Shown: positions 25,880 through 34,581, counted from the first letter of the stretch. The stretch is 64,000 nucleotides of DNA from Amycolatopsis lexingtonensis (GCF_014873755.1 NZ_JADBEG010000001.1:2358501-2422500), one strand, 5' to 3'. The notes: generated by a model from the letters alone, not told the origin. Numbers and translations: made by a program.

Positions 25880-26752
25880 ATGTTCGACGGCTTCACGCTC
25901 GACCACGTCGACGTCGGCGACGTCACGCTGCGGGTGCGTCACGGCGGCTCAGGGCCGCCGGTCCTGCTGCTGCACGGGCACCCGCGCACGCACACGACGT
26001 GGCACCGGGTGGCCCCGCGGCTCGCGGAACGGTTCACGGTGGTGTGCCCGGACACGCGCGGCTACGGCGCTTCGACGAAGCCGCCGACCGATGCCGAGCA
26101 CACGCCGTACAGCAAACGCGTCATGGCGGCCGACTGCGTCGCCTTGATGGCGCACTTCGGGCATTCCCGGTTTTTCGTGGCAGGACACGACCGCGGCGCG
26201 TACGTGGCGACGCGGCTGGCGCTCGACCACCCTTCGGTCATCCGCGGCGCGGCGATCCTGGACGCCGTCCCGATCGGCGAGGCCCTCGCCCGCTGCGACG
26301 CGCGATTCGCGCGCGAATGGTTCCACTGGTTCTTCTTCGCCCAGCCGGAAAAGCCCGAACGGGTGATCACCACCGACCCGGACGCCTGGTACAACGTCGG
26401 CACCAAGAACACGCCCGAGCGCCTCGGCGAGGAGAACTTCGCCGACTTCCACCGCGCGATCCACGACCCGGCGACGGTCACCGCGATGCTCGAGGACTAC
26501 CGCGCCGGCCTGGGCATCGACCGCGCCCACGACGACGCGGACCGGGCCGCCGGCCGGCGGATCACGTGCCCGGCGCTCGTGCTGTGGTCGAGCGACGACG
26601 ACCTGGAGGACCTTTACGGTGATGTCCTGGGTGTCTGGCGGTCGTGGACGACCGATCTGCGCGGGCACTCGATCGAGTCGGGGCACCACATGGCGGAGGA
26701 CAACCCCGAGGCGCTGGCCACCGCGCTCGCCGAGTTCTTCAGCGGAACCTGA
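25880..26752 (+). CDS. Haloacetate/fluoroacetate dehalogenase-like alpha/beta hydrolase
   Basis: A 290-residue hydrolase whose nucleophile elbow is 'GHDRGAY': an Asp where most alpha/beta hydrolases have Ser, as in haloalkanoate dehalogenases. Other matches to fluoroacetate dehalogenase are the oxyanion loop 'HGHPRTHTTW', 'PDTRGYGAS', the Arg three residues after the nucleophile region, the halide-binding 'FHWFFFAQPEKPER' (His-Trp), a Tyr in 'LEDYRAG' and the catalytic His in 'SGHHMAED'. The expected reaction is hydrolytic removal of halide from 2-haloacids. Many annotated relatives are untested. It appears monocistronic and ends in a large palindrome. Confidence 0.82.
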   Translation: MFDGFTLDHVDVGDVTLRVRHGGSGPPVLLLHGHPRTHTTWHRVAPRLAERFTVVCPDTRGYGASTKPPTDAEHTPYSKRVMAADCVALMAHFGHSRFFVAGHDRGAYVATRLALDHPSVIRGAAILDAVPIGEALARCDARFAREWFHWFFFAQPEKPERVITTDPDAWYNVGTKNTPERLGEENFADFHRAIHDPATVTAMLEDYRAGLGIDRAHDDADRAAGRRITCPALVLWSSDDDLEDLYGDVLGVWRSWTTDLRGHSIESGHHMAEDNPEALATALAEFFSGT

Positions 26753-26779
26753 AGTTCGGTTGCAGTGGGCTCGCACGAT

Positions 26780-26834
26780 GCGCCCCAAGGCGGCCTTGGT
26801 TGCGTCTGACGCACCGAAGGCCACATTGGGGCGC
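26780..26834. repeat. Long imperfect palindrome between convergent genes
   Basis: Two 27-base arms (26780-26806 and 26808-26834) separated by one base, 23 of 27 positions paired. The right arm contains GGCCACATTGGGGCGC. It lies between the dehalogenase and selB stops. The GCCACAT block is shared with the palindrome at 62192-62242. Confidence 0.8.
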
Positions 26835-26905
26835 TCGGGGCCTGGACCTCGGTTCGGCGAGTGGGCCGGTTCCGGCCGCCCGCCCACGTCAAGCGACGCG
26901 CGACA

Positions 26906-28627
26906 CTAGCGCACCAGCCGAGTCCCGTCGCCGAGGGGCTCCGTGCAGCCCGCCGCATCTAGGCGTTCCAGCAACGGGATCATCACCCGCCGGGTGCTGT
27001 CGAGCGCCTTCCGCGCCTCGGAAACCGTGAACGGGCCCGGCAGCGAGCGCAGCCCCGCCACCGCCCGCTCTTCCGCGTCCGGGCCGAGCACGACGCCTTC
27101 GGCGAGCGCGGTCAAACGGCCGAGCCGCACCGCCGCCGCGAGTTCGCGCCTGCCCAGCCCCAGCGCCCGCAGCTCGTCCGCCTCCGGCGCGCGGAACGGG
27201 TGTTCGGCGAGCCGCTTCAGCACCGTCTCCAGCGCCGCCTCGACCGCGGGGGCCAGACCGGCGCCGGGACGGCGGACGAGCCCGCCCGCCACCTCGAACC
27301 CGGTACCCGCCAGCACGGGGACGACAAGCTCCGGCGCAGGCAGGCCGAGCCGCTGCCGCAGCGCCTCCACCGGCACGCCCGCGGCGGTCCGGTCCCAGCC
27401 GCCCACGACCTCGGCCGCCTCCGCGCGCAGGGCGGCCAGCCGCTCCGAGTCCGCGCGCCAGCCGCCCAGACGCTCTCCCGTCTCGGCCAGGCCCATCGCG
27501 GCGAAGTCGGCCGCGCGGACGAAACCGTGACGGCGCAAGTAAGTCCGGGCGAGATCGGGGTCCGCCAGCTCACGCCCGCGCTCCCGGGCCGCGCCGCGGC
27601 GGGTCAACGGGGGCGGGCGGACGTCCAGGACGTCGAACCCGGCGGCGATCCGGTGCTCCCCCGGGTCGCGTACCAGCCCCCGGTCGCCGACGCGCAACGG
27701 CAGCGCGGTGCTCGTCGTGAGCCGCGCGGTGTCCGTCCCCAGTGGACGGACACGCACCGGCCGCGCCACCGTGCCCAGGTGCAGCACGAGGTGCCGGTGC
27801 AGATCGGCGGCGGCCGCGCCGCGCAGCCGGACGTCGAACTCGGCCGTGGTGCGCCACCGATCGGGCGTGAGCAGGACGTCGCCGCGCCCGACGTCGGCCC
27901 GCGCGGTGCCCCGGAGGTTGACCGCCACTCGGGCCACGGCGGTGACCCGGTCGCGGGGCTCGCCGAGCGCCTGCAGCCCGCGGACCTTCACCGGCGTCGT
28001 GCCCAGCCACAGCTCGTCGCCCACGGCGATCGTCCCCGCGGCCAGCGTGCCCGTGACGACCGTGCCCGCGCCGGACACGGTGAAGGCGCGGTCGATCCAC
28101 AGCCGGACGTCGGCGTCCGGGTCGGGCGCGGGCAGGCCGGCCGTCAGCTCGGTGATCGCCGTGCGCAACTCTTCGAAGCCCGCGCCCGTCCGGCCGCTGA
28201 CCGCGACGCTCGGCACCGCGCCCAGCGACGTCCGGGCGATCTCGTGCAACGCGGCTTCGGTGGCGGCCGCCGGGGCGGCGCGGTCGGCCTTGGTGACGAC
28301 CAGCAAGCCGCGGCCGACGCCGAACGCGTCCAGCGCGGCGAGGTGCTCGGCCGACTGCGGCATCCAGCCCTCGTCCGCGGCGACGACGAACAGCACGGCC
28401 GGCGCGGGTCCCGCTCCGGCGAGCATGTTGGGCACGAACCGCTCGTGGCCTGGCACGTCCACGAACGCGACGTCTTCCCCGCCGAGCCGGGTCCACGCGA
28501 ACCCGAGGTCGATGGTGAGGCCGCGGCGGCGTTCCTCGGCCCACCGGTCCGGCTCCATCCCGGTCAGCCGCCGCACCAGCGTGGACTTCCCATGGTCGAC
28601 GTGGCCGGCGGTGACGATCACCCGCAT
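26906..28627 (-). CDS. selB: Selenocysteine-specific elongation factor SelB
   Basis: A 573-residue GTPase. The N-terminus 'MRVIVTAGHVDHGKST' (G1), 'DLGFAWT', 'FVDVPGHE' (G3) and 'LLVVTKADRA' (G4) are as in SelB. Beta-barrel domains II and III follow, and the C-terminal third contains winged-helix repeats that bind the SECIS RNA. SelB brings Sec-tRNA(Sec) to in-frame UGA codons on the ribosome. Its start overlaps the selA stop by 10 bases, so the two are translationally coupled. The presence of selA, selC and selD alongside makes the assignment secure. The genuine selenoprotein gene is not in this window. Confidence 0.96.
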   Translation of the reverse strand: MRVIVTAGHVDHGKSTLVRRLTGMEPDRWAEERRRGLTIDLGFAWTRLGGEDVAFVDVPGHERFVPNMLAGAGPAPAVLFVVAADEGWMPQSAEHLAALDAFGVGRGLLVVTKADRAAPAAATEAALHEIARTSLGAVPSVAVSGRTGAGFEELRTAITELTAGLPAPDPDADVRLWIDRAFTVSGAGTVVTGTLAAGTIAVGDELWLGTTPVKVRGLQALGEPRDRVTAVARVAVNLRGTARADVGRGDVLLTPDRWRTTAEFDVRLRGAAAADLHRHLVLHLGTVARPVRVRPLGTDTARLTTSTALPLRVGDRGLVRDPGEHRIAAGFDVLDVRPPPLTRRGAARERGRELADPDLARTYLRRHGFVRAADFAAMGLAETGERLGGWRADSERLAALRAEAAEVVGGWDRTAAGVPVEALRQRLGLPAPELVVPVLAGTGFEVAGGLVRRPGAGLAPAVEAALETVLKRLAEHPFRAPEADELRALGLGRRELAAAVRLGRLTALAEGVVLGPDAEERAVAGLRSLPGPFTVSEARKALDSTRRVMIPLLERLDAAGCTEPLGDGTRLVR

Positions 28628-29901
28628 CGGCGCACGGCTTCCCGCAGCTTCGCGTCCTCGTCCGGCCGCACGGTCCGCAGGTCGAGCAAGCAGCGGTCAC
28701 GCACGACCCGGCCGACGACCGGCGGCTCTCCTGTCCGCAGGGCCGCCGCGAACCGCGCGGGCAGGCTGACCGCGGCACTGGGCAGTTCGACGCCGGGGGC
28801 GCCCCCGCCGCCGACCGCCGCGGTCGATGCCACCGCTTCGGCGCCGAAGTCCCGCAGGCTCTCGGCCAGGGTTTCGGCCCGGCGTCGCAAGTCCTCGACG
28901 GACGCTTCGAGCGCGGCGCGCACCGGCGGGACCGGGCCGCGCAACGTCGCTTCGAGGGCGGCGAGGGTGAGCTTGTCGACGCGCAGGGCCCGGGCCGCCG
29001 GGTGCCGCCGCAGCCGTTCGACGACGTCCTTCTCACCGAAGAGCAGCCCGGCCTGCGGGCCGCCCAGGAGCTTGTCCCCGCTGGCGGTGACGACCGTGGC
29101 GCCCGCCCGCAGCGCGGTCGCCGCGTCCGGTTCGTCCGGCAGGAGCGGGTGCGGGGCGAGCAGGCCGGAGCCGATGTCGGCGACGACCGGCACGCCGAGC
29201 TGGGCGAGTTCCTCGAGCGACGCCTCCGCCGTGAACCCGGTGACGCGGTAGTTCGACGGGTGGACCTTGAGCACGAAACCGGTGTCCGGGCCGAGAGCGG
29301 CGGCGTAGTCACCGGCCGTCGTCCGGTTCGTGGTGCCGACTTCCCGCAGCCGGGACCCGGTCGATTCCAGGAGGTCGGGGATGCGGAAGCCGTCGCCGAT
29401 CTCGACCAGCTCGCCGCGGCTGACGACGATCTCGCGGCCCGGGGCCATGGCGAGCGCGCAGAGCAGCAGGGCGGCCGCGTTGTTGTTGACGACGTGCACC
29501 CCGCCGGCGTCCGGCACGGCGGCGGCCAGTGCGGCGAGCGCGCTCCGGCCGCGGCGAGCCCGGTCGCCGGTCGCGAGGTCGAATTCGACGTCGGTGGCGC
29601 CACCGGCCGCGACGAGCGCGTCGAGCGCGGCGGCCGAGAGCGGGGCGCGGCCGAGGTTGGTGTGCACGACGACGCCGGTCGCGTTGAGCACCGGCCGCAG
29701 CGAGGACGCGCTCCCGGGCAGCCGCGCGAGCACGGTGGCGGCGACGTCGGCCGGGGCGAGTTCTCCGGCGCGCGCGGCCCGCTGGACGTCCTGGACGACG
29801 GATTTCACCAGGTCACGGCCGAGTTCGGCGGCGGCCTTGGCGATCCCGGATTCGGCCAGGAGGGCGTCGGTGCGCGGGATCGCGCGGCGCGGGTCAGGCA
29901 T
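28618..29901 (-). CDS. selA: L-seryl-tRNA(Sec) selenium transferase SelA
   Basis: A 427-residue PLP enzyme that converts seryl-tRNA(Sec) to selenocysteinyl-tRNA(Sec) using selenophosphate. The N-terminal 'DPRRAIPRTDALLAE' is typical of SelA. The fold-type I core has 'NATGVVVHTNLGRAPLS', 'VHVVNNNAAALLL' and the PLP-lysine motif 'ASGDKLLGGPQAG'. The ATG at 29901 is the family start. Its A is also the last A of the encoded CCA end of the selenocysteine tRNA gene, so the two features share a base. It is coupled to selB downstream. Confidence 0.96.
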   Translation of the reverse strand: MPDPRRAIPRTDALLAESGIAKAAAELGRDLVKSVVQDVQRAARAGELAPADVAATVLARLPGSASSLRPVLNATGVVVHTNLGRAPLSAAALDALVAAGGATDVEFDLATGDRARRGRSALAALAAAVPDAGGVHVVNNNAAALLLCALAMAPGREIVVSRGELVEIGDGFRIPDLLESTGSRLREVGTTNRTTAGDYAAALGPDTGFVLKVHPSNYRVTGFTAEASLEELAQLGVPVVADIGSGLLAPHPLLPDEPDAATALRAGATVVTASGDKLLGGPQAGLLFGEKDVVERLRRHPAARALRVDKLTLAALEATLRGPVPPVRAALEASVEDLRRRAETLAESLRDFGAEAVASTAAVGGGGAPGVELPSAAVSLPARFAAALRTGEPPVVGRVVRDRCLLDLRTVRPDEDAKLREAVRRCG

Positions 29902-29995
29902 GGCGGAGGCGGACGGGAATCGAACCCGCCAGCGGCAGGACCTGCCGCTCGGCGATTTTGAAGATCGCGCCGGTCACCAGGCCGGATACGCCTCC
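29901..29995 (-). tRNA. selC: tRNA-Sec (anticodon UCA)
   Basis: A 95-nt gene with GGAGGCG / CGCCTCC acceptor strands, discriminator G and an encoded CCA. It has a long D stem (CCGG / CCGG), anticodon stem GCGAT / ATCGC around CTTCAAA (anticodon TCA), a long variable arm (AGCGGCAGG / CCTGCCGCT) and T arm CGGGTTCGATTCCCG. These are the special proportions of tRNA(Sec). The 3' CCA runs straight into the selA ATG (CCATG). Confidence 0.95.
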
Positions 29996-30049
29996 CTGCA
30001 CCATGGCAGCCATCCTGCCAAGGTCGCGGCGGACGGGCACGATGAGCCC

Positions 30050-31042
30050 GTGGGTTACCGACTGACGCAGTACGCGCACGGCGGCGGCTGCGCGTGCAAG
30101 ATCCCGCCGGGCGAACTCGAAGCGGCCGTCCTCGGCCTCACCGGCGCCTCCCCCGTCGATCCGCCGGGCGAGCTGCTCGTCGGGCTCGACACCGGCGACG
30201 ACGCCGCCGCGGTCCGGATCTCCGGGGACACCGCGCTCATCGCGACGACCGACTTCTTCACCCCGGTCGTCGACGACGCCTACGACTGGGGCCGGATCGC
30301 CGCAGCGAACGCCCTTTCGGACGTCTACGCCATGGGCGGCACGCCGGTGGTGGCGGTCAACCTGCTCGGCTGGCCGCGCGAGACGCTGCCGTTCGAGCTG
30401 GCCGCCGAGGTGCTGCGCGGCGGCCTCGACGTCTGCGGCGCGGCGGGCTGCCACCTCGCCGGCGGGCACAGCATCGACGACCCGGAACCGAAGTACGGCC
30501 TGGCCGTCACCGGCGTCGCGGCCCCTTCGCGGCTGCTGCGCAACGACGCCGGCCGCGCCGGGCTGCCGCTGACGCTGACCAAACCGCTCGGCGTCGGCGT
30601 GCTGAACTCGCGGCACAAGGCCACCGGGGAACGGTTCGAGCAGGCGATCGACGTCATGACGACGCTGAACGCCCCGGCCGCCCGCGCGGCGCTGGCCGCC
30701 GGGGCCGCGTGCGCCACCGACGTCACGGGGTTCGGCCTGCTGGGGCACCTGCACAAGCTGGCGCGGGCCAGCGGCGTCACCGCCCGGCTGGACCCGGCGG
30801 CCGTGCCGTATCTGGACGGCGCCCGCGCGGCGTTGCGCGACGGCTACGTCAGCGGCGGCACCCGGCGCAACCTCGACTGGGTCGCCCCGCACGCCGACCT
30901 GTCCAGGATTTCCGCGGACGAGGCGTTGCTGCTGGCCGACGCGCAGACGTCCGGCGGGCTGCTGGTCGCCGGGGAGCTGCCGGGGTACCCGGTGATCGGG
31001 GAGCTGGTGCCGCGCGGGGACCACACGATCGTCGTGGGCTGA
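30050..31042 (+). CDS. selD: Selenophosphate synthetase SelD
   Basis: A 330-residue enzyme that makes selenophosphate from selenide and ATP. The N-terminal motif 'HGGGCACKIPP' carries the catalytic Cys and Lys. This is the Cys form: the position used by selenocysteine in some homologues is encoded as TGC here. 'GLDTGDDAAAVRI' and 'TTDFFTPVVDD' are the ATP/Mg sites, followed by 'NALSDVYAMGG' and 'TDVTGFGLLGHL'. GTG 30050 is the start, since the sequence 'GYRLTQYAHGG' aligns with known SelD starts. It is divergent from selC-selA-selB across only 54 bp, which must contain both promoters. Confidence 0.95.
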   Translation: MGYRLTQYAHGGGCACKIPPGELEAAVLGLTGASPVDPPGELLVGLDTGDDAAAVRISGDTALIATTDFFTPVVDDAYDWGRIAAANALSDVYAMGGTPVVAVNLLGWPRETLPFELAAEVLRGGLDVCGAAGCHLAGGHSIDDPEPKYGLAVTGVAAPSRLLRNDAGRAGLPLTLTKPLGVGVLNSRHKATGERFEQAIDVMTTLNAPAARAALAAGAACATDVTGFGLLGHLHKLARASGVTARLDPAAVPYLDGARAALRDGYVSGGTRRNLDWVAPHADLSRISADEALLLADAQTSGGLLVAGELPGYPVIGELVPRGDHTIVVG

Positions 31043-31077
31043 GTTTTCGGCCCGGGCGCGGCGGGTACGCGACGAAC

Positions 31078-31290
31078 ATGCCTGCACCGGAACGAGCCAG
31101 CCTGGAACAGCACCTGGCCGAGACGCAGTACCCGTGCGGCCGCGACGAGCTCCTGCGCCGCGCGGCGGCGGCCGGCGGCGGCGACTCGGTGCTCGGCTCC
31201 CTGGGCGGCCTGCCCGACAGCGACCAGTACGACGACTTCGACGCCGTCTGGGAGGCCGTGTCGGCCAAGCACGTCGGCGGGGCGCCGTAG
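31078..31290 (+). CDS. DUF2795-type small protein
   Basis: A 70-residue protein with the DUF2795 pattern: '[45 protein letters not shown]' resembles 'YP..RDDLV..A...GA...VL..L..LPD..Y'. The function is unknown; such proteins are small, acidic and cytosolic. It is 35 bp after selD on the same strand and convergent with the next gene, whose stop lies three bases away. Confidence 0.7.
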   Translation: MPAPERASLEQHLAETQYPCGRDELLRRAAAAGGGDSVLGSLGGLPDSDQYDDFDAVWEAVSAKHVGGAP

Positions 31291-31293
31291 GGT

Positions 31294-31584
31294 TCAGGCG
31301 AGGCGCTCGACGGCGTCCTTCGCGTCTTTGAGATCGGCGCCGGTGTGTTCGCGGTAGACCTTGATCGCCTGGATCTTCCGGCCCTCCCGCACCAGCGCGG
31401 CGACCTCGGCGAGTCCGGGCTCCTCGACGACCACCCCGAGCTTCTCGGCGATGGCGTCGAGCTTGGTCTCCATCCGCGCGAGCCGCCGATCGACCCGCGT
31501 CAGCCGCCGATCGGTGGCCGACGACCCGAGCGCGACGACCACGACCAGCACGACGACACCCAGCAACAGCATCCCGTAGTCCAT
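31294..31584 (-). CDS. Membrane protein with L7/L12 C-terminal-like domain
   Basis: A 96-residue protein: one N-terminal membrane helix ('LLLGVVVLVVVVALG'), a heptad-like coiled segment ('DRRLTRVDRRLARMETKLDAIAEKL') and a C-terminal 'GRKIQAIKVYREHTGADLKDAKDAVERL'. The last part matches the helix-turn region of ribosomal protein L7/L12. Similar small anchored proteins are common in actinobacteria and have no known function; it is not the ribosomal stalk protein. Confidence 0.75.
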   Translation of the reverse strand: MDYGMLLLGVVVLVVVVALGSSATDRRLTRVDRRLARMETKLDAIAEKLGVVVEEPGLAEVAALVREGRKIQAIKVYREHTGADLKDAKDAVERLA

Positions 31585-31638
31585 GGCGCGCCATGCTACT
31601 TGCGGAAATTGTCGGTGGCGGTGGTTATCGTCCGTCCC

Positions 31639-32205
31639 ATGACCACACTGATCGACCGCCCGAAGACCGCCCTGCTCGTCGTCGACGTCCAGAACGGGGT
31701 GATGTCGTCGGCCCACGACCGCTCGTCGGTCCTGGCCAACATCGTCACCCTGGTGGACAAGGCCCGCGCGGCCGGCACGGAAGTGGTGTGGGTGCAGCAC
31801 ACCAGCGCCGAGCTGCCGCGGGACAGCGAACCGTGGGCGTACGTGCCCGAGCTCGTCCGGTGGGAGGCGGAACCGCTGGTGCACAAGGAGTACGGGGACT
31901 CGTTCGAGGCGACGGACCTGGAGGCGGTGCTGGCCGAGCGTGGCGTGGGCTCGCTGGTGGTGGCGGGCGCGCAGACGGACGCGTGCATCCGGTCCACGCT
32001 GCACGGGGCGCTGGCGCGGGGGTATGACGCGGTGCTGGTGTCGGACGCGCACACGACGGAAGATCTGTCGGCTTATGGTGCTCCGCCGCCGGGGCAGGTG
32101 ATCGCGCACACGAACATGTACTGGCAGTACCAGACGGCGCCGGGCCGGACCGCGGGCACGATGACCACGGAGGAGGTGGAGTTCGGGGTGACGACACCGG
32201 CTTGA
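31639..32205 (+). CDS. Isochorismatase-family cysteine hydrolase
   Basis: A 188-residue protein with the Asp-Lys-Cys triad of the family: 'LLVVDVQNGVM' (Asp), 'PLVHKEYGDSF' (Lys) and 'VVAGAQTDACIRST' (Cys, with the preceding cis-peptide region). Such enzymes hydrolyse amides or enol ethers, for example nicotinamide, N-carbamoyl compounds or isochorismate. No catechol-siderophore genes lie nearby, so the substrate is open. The start ATG 31639 lies 54 bp from the divergent L7/L12-like gene. Confidence 0.88.
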   Translation: MTTLIDRPKTALLVVDVQNGVMSSAHDRSSVLANIVTLVDKARAAGTEVVWVQHTSAELPRDSEPWAYVPELVRWEAEPLVHKEYGDSFEATDLEAVLAERGVGSLVVAGAQTDACIRSTLHGALARGYDAVLVSDAHTTEDLSAYGAPPPGQVIAHTNMYWQYQTAPGRTAGTMTTEEVEFGVTTPA

Positions 32206-32327
32206 GAGGTGACGGACTGGGCTGCCGGGCGCGGTTGCGGGCGCCAGGATCGGCCGAGCCGCGATCGGTTCACGGCGACCCTGAGTTACGGCCGTCTCGT
32301 GCGCGCCCCGCGATCCCGTGCGGTCAC

Positions 32328-32660
32328 CTACTCCTGCCGGGTGAAGCCGTAAGCGCGCTCCACCTTCGCCACCTCGATGTAGTAGTTCGCGTACCACTCC
32401 TCCCGGCCGCGGCGCTGCGCCTCAAGGTGCTCCGGATGCTGCTTCCACGCCGCGATCGCCTCGGCGTCCCGGTAGTACAGCACCGTCAGCTCCCGGCCGT
32501 CCGCGGAAGTACGGGACTCGCGGCCCAGGTACCCGGGCTGAGCGGGGCCCAGCTCAGCCATCCGCTCGTCCATCGCCGCGTAACCGACGAGATTCGACTC
32601 GTCCAGGGCGCTCGTGATGATCACCGCGTAGTACGGCGGTTCCGGTCTCGTGAAGGACAC
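32328..32660 (-). CDS. Antibiotic biosynthesis monooxygenase (ABM) domain protein
   Basis: A 110-residue ferredoxin-like barrel protein: 'YYAVIITSALDE', 'MAELGPAQPGYLGRESRT', 'LTVLYYRDAEAIAAWKQHPEHLEAQRRGREEWYANYYIEVAKVER'. The central Trp-x-x-x-x-x-H pattern is typical of the stand-alone ABM family (YdhR/HmoA type). Some members are cofactor-free oxygenases, but most stand-alone ones are uncharacterised. The ORF has its own start 45 bp past the blaB-like gene stop, so it may be read through from it. Confidence 0.8.
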   Translation of the reverse strand: MSFTRPEPPYYAVIITSALDESNLVGYAAMDERMAELGPAQPGYLGRESRTSADGRELTVLYYRDAEAIAAWKQHPEHLEAQRRGREEWYANYYIEVAKVERAYGFTRQE

Positions 32661-32705
32661 CGGCGGAGCTTAAGCGGACGGAAACCGGCGCCCCAACGGG
32701 TTTTC

Positions 32706-33608
32706 TCAGCTGCCGCGGAGGTGGTCGCGCAGGGCTCGGGCGACGCGGGACATCAGCACGTCCGCTTCCGGCTGAACCGCCGCCGGGACGCGGGATTCCG
32801 TCAACGCCACCACGGCGAACACGCCGCCGTCCGCGTGCTCCACCACCCCCGCTTCGTGGCGCATGTTCAGCAGCGTTCCCGTTTTCGACGACCACTTCGC
32901 CGCGTCGGAGGCGAAGTCCGGGGTAAGGCGGTGGCGGATCACGTTGTTCGCCATCAGGTCGCGCACGCCCGCGGCGACCGCCGGGTCGATCTTCGACGGC
33001 GTCCACAGTGCCTGCAACAGCTCCAGCAGCGCCCGGGCCGACGCGGTGTTCGCGCGCGAGACGTCGAGCTGGGCCAAGCGGTGGCCCTGGCCAGCCGTTC
33101 CGGCGCTGATCGCCAGCGCGTGGGCCAGGTCCGCCTCGCCGGCGTCGAAGCGCTCGGCCGGGGTGTCCACCAGGTCGCGCAGCTCGTGCCGCAGCGCGAT
33201 GCCGGTCAGGCCCCAGCCGGTCAGCAGCGCGGCCACCTCGGCCGGGGGCGTCAGGCCGAACAGGACGTCGGCCGCCTGGCCGTCGCTGAGGCACGTGCTC
33301 AGGTAGAGCAGGTCCTCGATCGCGATGCGGGCCGGGTGGCGGAAGCGGGTCACGCCGATCGGGCCTGGCGTGGTGACGCGTCCGGGCGGGACCTCCAGCT
33401 GGGTCGCACCGTCCAGCTCGCCTCGGCGGATGCGCTCCAGCGTCGCCGCCGCGAGCGGGACCTTGACCAGGGACGCGATCGGGTACTCGCGGTCCGGGTC
33501 GATCCCGACCTCGGCGCCCGTGCGCAGGTCGCGCACCAGGAACGACCCGCGTAGGCCGCCTTCGTCCAGCTCCACCCGCAGGTCGCGCACCAGCGCCTCG
33601 GTACTCAC
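32706..33608 (-). CDS. BlaB-like penicillin-recognising serine protein
   Basis: A 300-residue protein of the class A beta-lactamase fold without a signal peptide. The active-site motif S46-L-V-K49 ('IASLVK') and 'SSKTGTLL' are present. The SDN motif is changed to SDG ('LSDGQAA') and I see no convincing Glu166-loop (E-x-x-x-N). It may bind beta-lactams without hydrolysing them. The start GTG 33608 overlaps the stop of the LysR gene (GTGA). The order blaB-blaA with a divergent beta-lactamase matches the Streptomyces cacaoi bla locus, where both blaA and blaB are needed for induction. That parallel is from the literature; function here is inferred. Confidence 0.8.
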   Translation of the reverse strand: MSTEALVRDLRVELDEGGLRGSFLVRDLRTGAEVGIDPDREYPIASLVKVPLAAATLERIRRGELDGATQLEVPPGRVTTPGPIGVTRFRHPARIAIEDLLYLSTCLSDGQAADVLFGLTPPAEVAALLTGWGLTGIALRHELRDLVDTPAERFDAGEADLAHALAISAGTAGQGHRLAQLDVSRANTASARALLELLQALWTPSKIDPAVAAGVRDLMANNVIRHRLTPDFASDAAKWSSKTGTLLNMRHEAGVVEHADGGVFAVVALTESRVPAAVQPEADVLMSRVARALRDHLRGS

Positions 33609-34474
33609 GAGCCAGCCCCAAGACAACGGCCGACGCCCGCCCGCAACACCGTGCGCAGCCGCTCGGCGTCCTCGCCCAGTGCCGCCGCCACCTCGTAGCC
33701 GCGTGCCAGGTCGACTTCGCCGATCGGCCGCCAGTTCAGACCAAGCTCACCCGCTTGCGTGACCGAGCAGAGCAGCAGGTCCGCCGAAGCGATCACCTCC
33801 GCGGCCGCCGCGGTAAGCGAGCCGGCCACGGCGACCTGCGCCGGCTGGAGCCCGACCGCGTCCCGGACCCGCAGTACCCGGTCCCGGACATGCGGGACAT
33901 CGTCCTCCGGCTGGATCCACACCCGCCGCCGCGGGCCACCGGAGCGGCCCGCCCGCAGCGTCTCCAGGTGCACGATCCGCGCCCCCGACGGCGCCACCCC
34001 GGCCACGCCGAGCGGCACCGCCCACACGCCCTCCTCGGCCGGGACGGCGGTGAGCGCCGCCCGCACCTCGCTCGTGCGGACGAGTTCGGCCCGCTCCCCC
34101 GGCTCGGCGGCACGAAACTCCAGGTGGACCTCGAACGCACGCGCTTCGGCGGCGAGTTCGGCGAGCTCCCGCACCCCGCAGGTACCCGGCACCGCCACGC
34201 GCATCGGCCGCAGCCGTGCGCGCTGGGCGTCGTGCTCCAGCGAGTCGGCCAGCCGGACCAGCCGCTGCGCCGTGGGCAGCACGTCGCGCCCGAACGCCGT
34301 CAGCCGTGCCCGGCGGGTGGAACGGTCGAAGAGCCGTTCGCCGAAGTGGCGTTCGAGCGCGGCGATCCGCCGGCTCGCGACCGGCTGCGGGATGCGCGCG
34401 AGTGCCGCGCCCGCCGTGAAGCTCCCCGTCTCGCTCACGCTCACGAACGCCCTGCAGCCGCCGACCAGGTCCAC
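33605..34474 (-). CDS. LysR-type regulator of the beta-lactamase (BlaA/AmpR-like)
   Basis: A 289-residue LysR protein: N-terminal winged HTH 'CRAFVSVSETGSFTAGAALARIPQPVASRRIAALERHFGERLFDRS', then two effector-binding subdomains. It is divergent from the class A beta-lactamase and translationally coupled to a penicillin-recognising protein, the arrangement of the S. cacaoi blaA-blaB pair and similar in logic to AmpR-AmpC. A T-N11-A palindrome lies 12 bp upstream of its start. It probably represses its own gene and activates the beta-lactamase when cell-wall fragments or beta-lactams are sensed (inference). Confidence 0.88.
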   Translation of the reverse strand: MDLVGGCRAFVSVSETGSFTAGAALARIPQPVASRRIAALERHFGERLFDRSTRRARLTAFGRDVLPTAQRLVRLADSLEHDAQRARLRPMRVAVPGTCGVRELAELAAEARAFEVHLEFRAAEPGERAELVRTSEVRAALTAVPAEEGVWAVPLGVAGVAPSGARIVHLETLRAGRSGGPRRRVWIQPEDDVPHVRDRVLRVRDAVGLQPAQVAVAGSLTAAAAEVIASADLLLCSVTQAGELGLNWRPIGEVDLARGYEVAAALGEDAERLRTVLRAGVGRCLGAGS

Positions 34475-34485
34475 GACCTCACTCT

Positions 34486-34500
34486 ATGCGATTCCGGCAT
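34486..34500. promoter_or_regulatory. Candidate LysR operator (ATGC-N7-GCAT)
   Basis: ATGC at 34486-34489 and GCAT at 34497-34500 form a T-N11-A palindrome, the classic LysR recognition pattern. It lies in the 107-bp gap between the divergent LysR gene and the beta-lactamase. An overlapping CGATT-N8-AATCG repeat (34489-34506) could be a second site. Confidence 0.6.
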
Positions 34501-34581
34501 CAATCGGCACGTTTCCGTCTTGGACAGCATGAGCGAACGCGGTGAGACTGCGGATGTCGATCAAGACCGGAAGGAAGCACC

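Noticed and set aside
26906..31042. A selenoprotein gene with in-frame TGA near the sel genes
   Set aside because: SelD here uses Cys, and I found no gene in the window whose family alignment continues through a TGA. The target is probably a formate dehydrogenase elsewhere.
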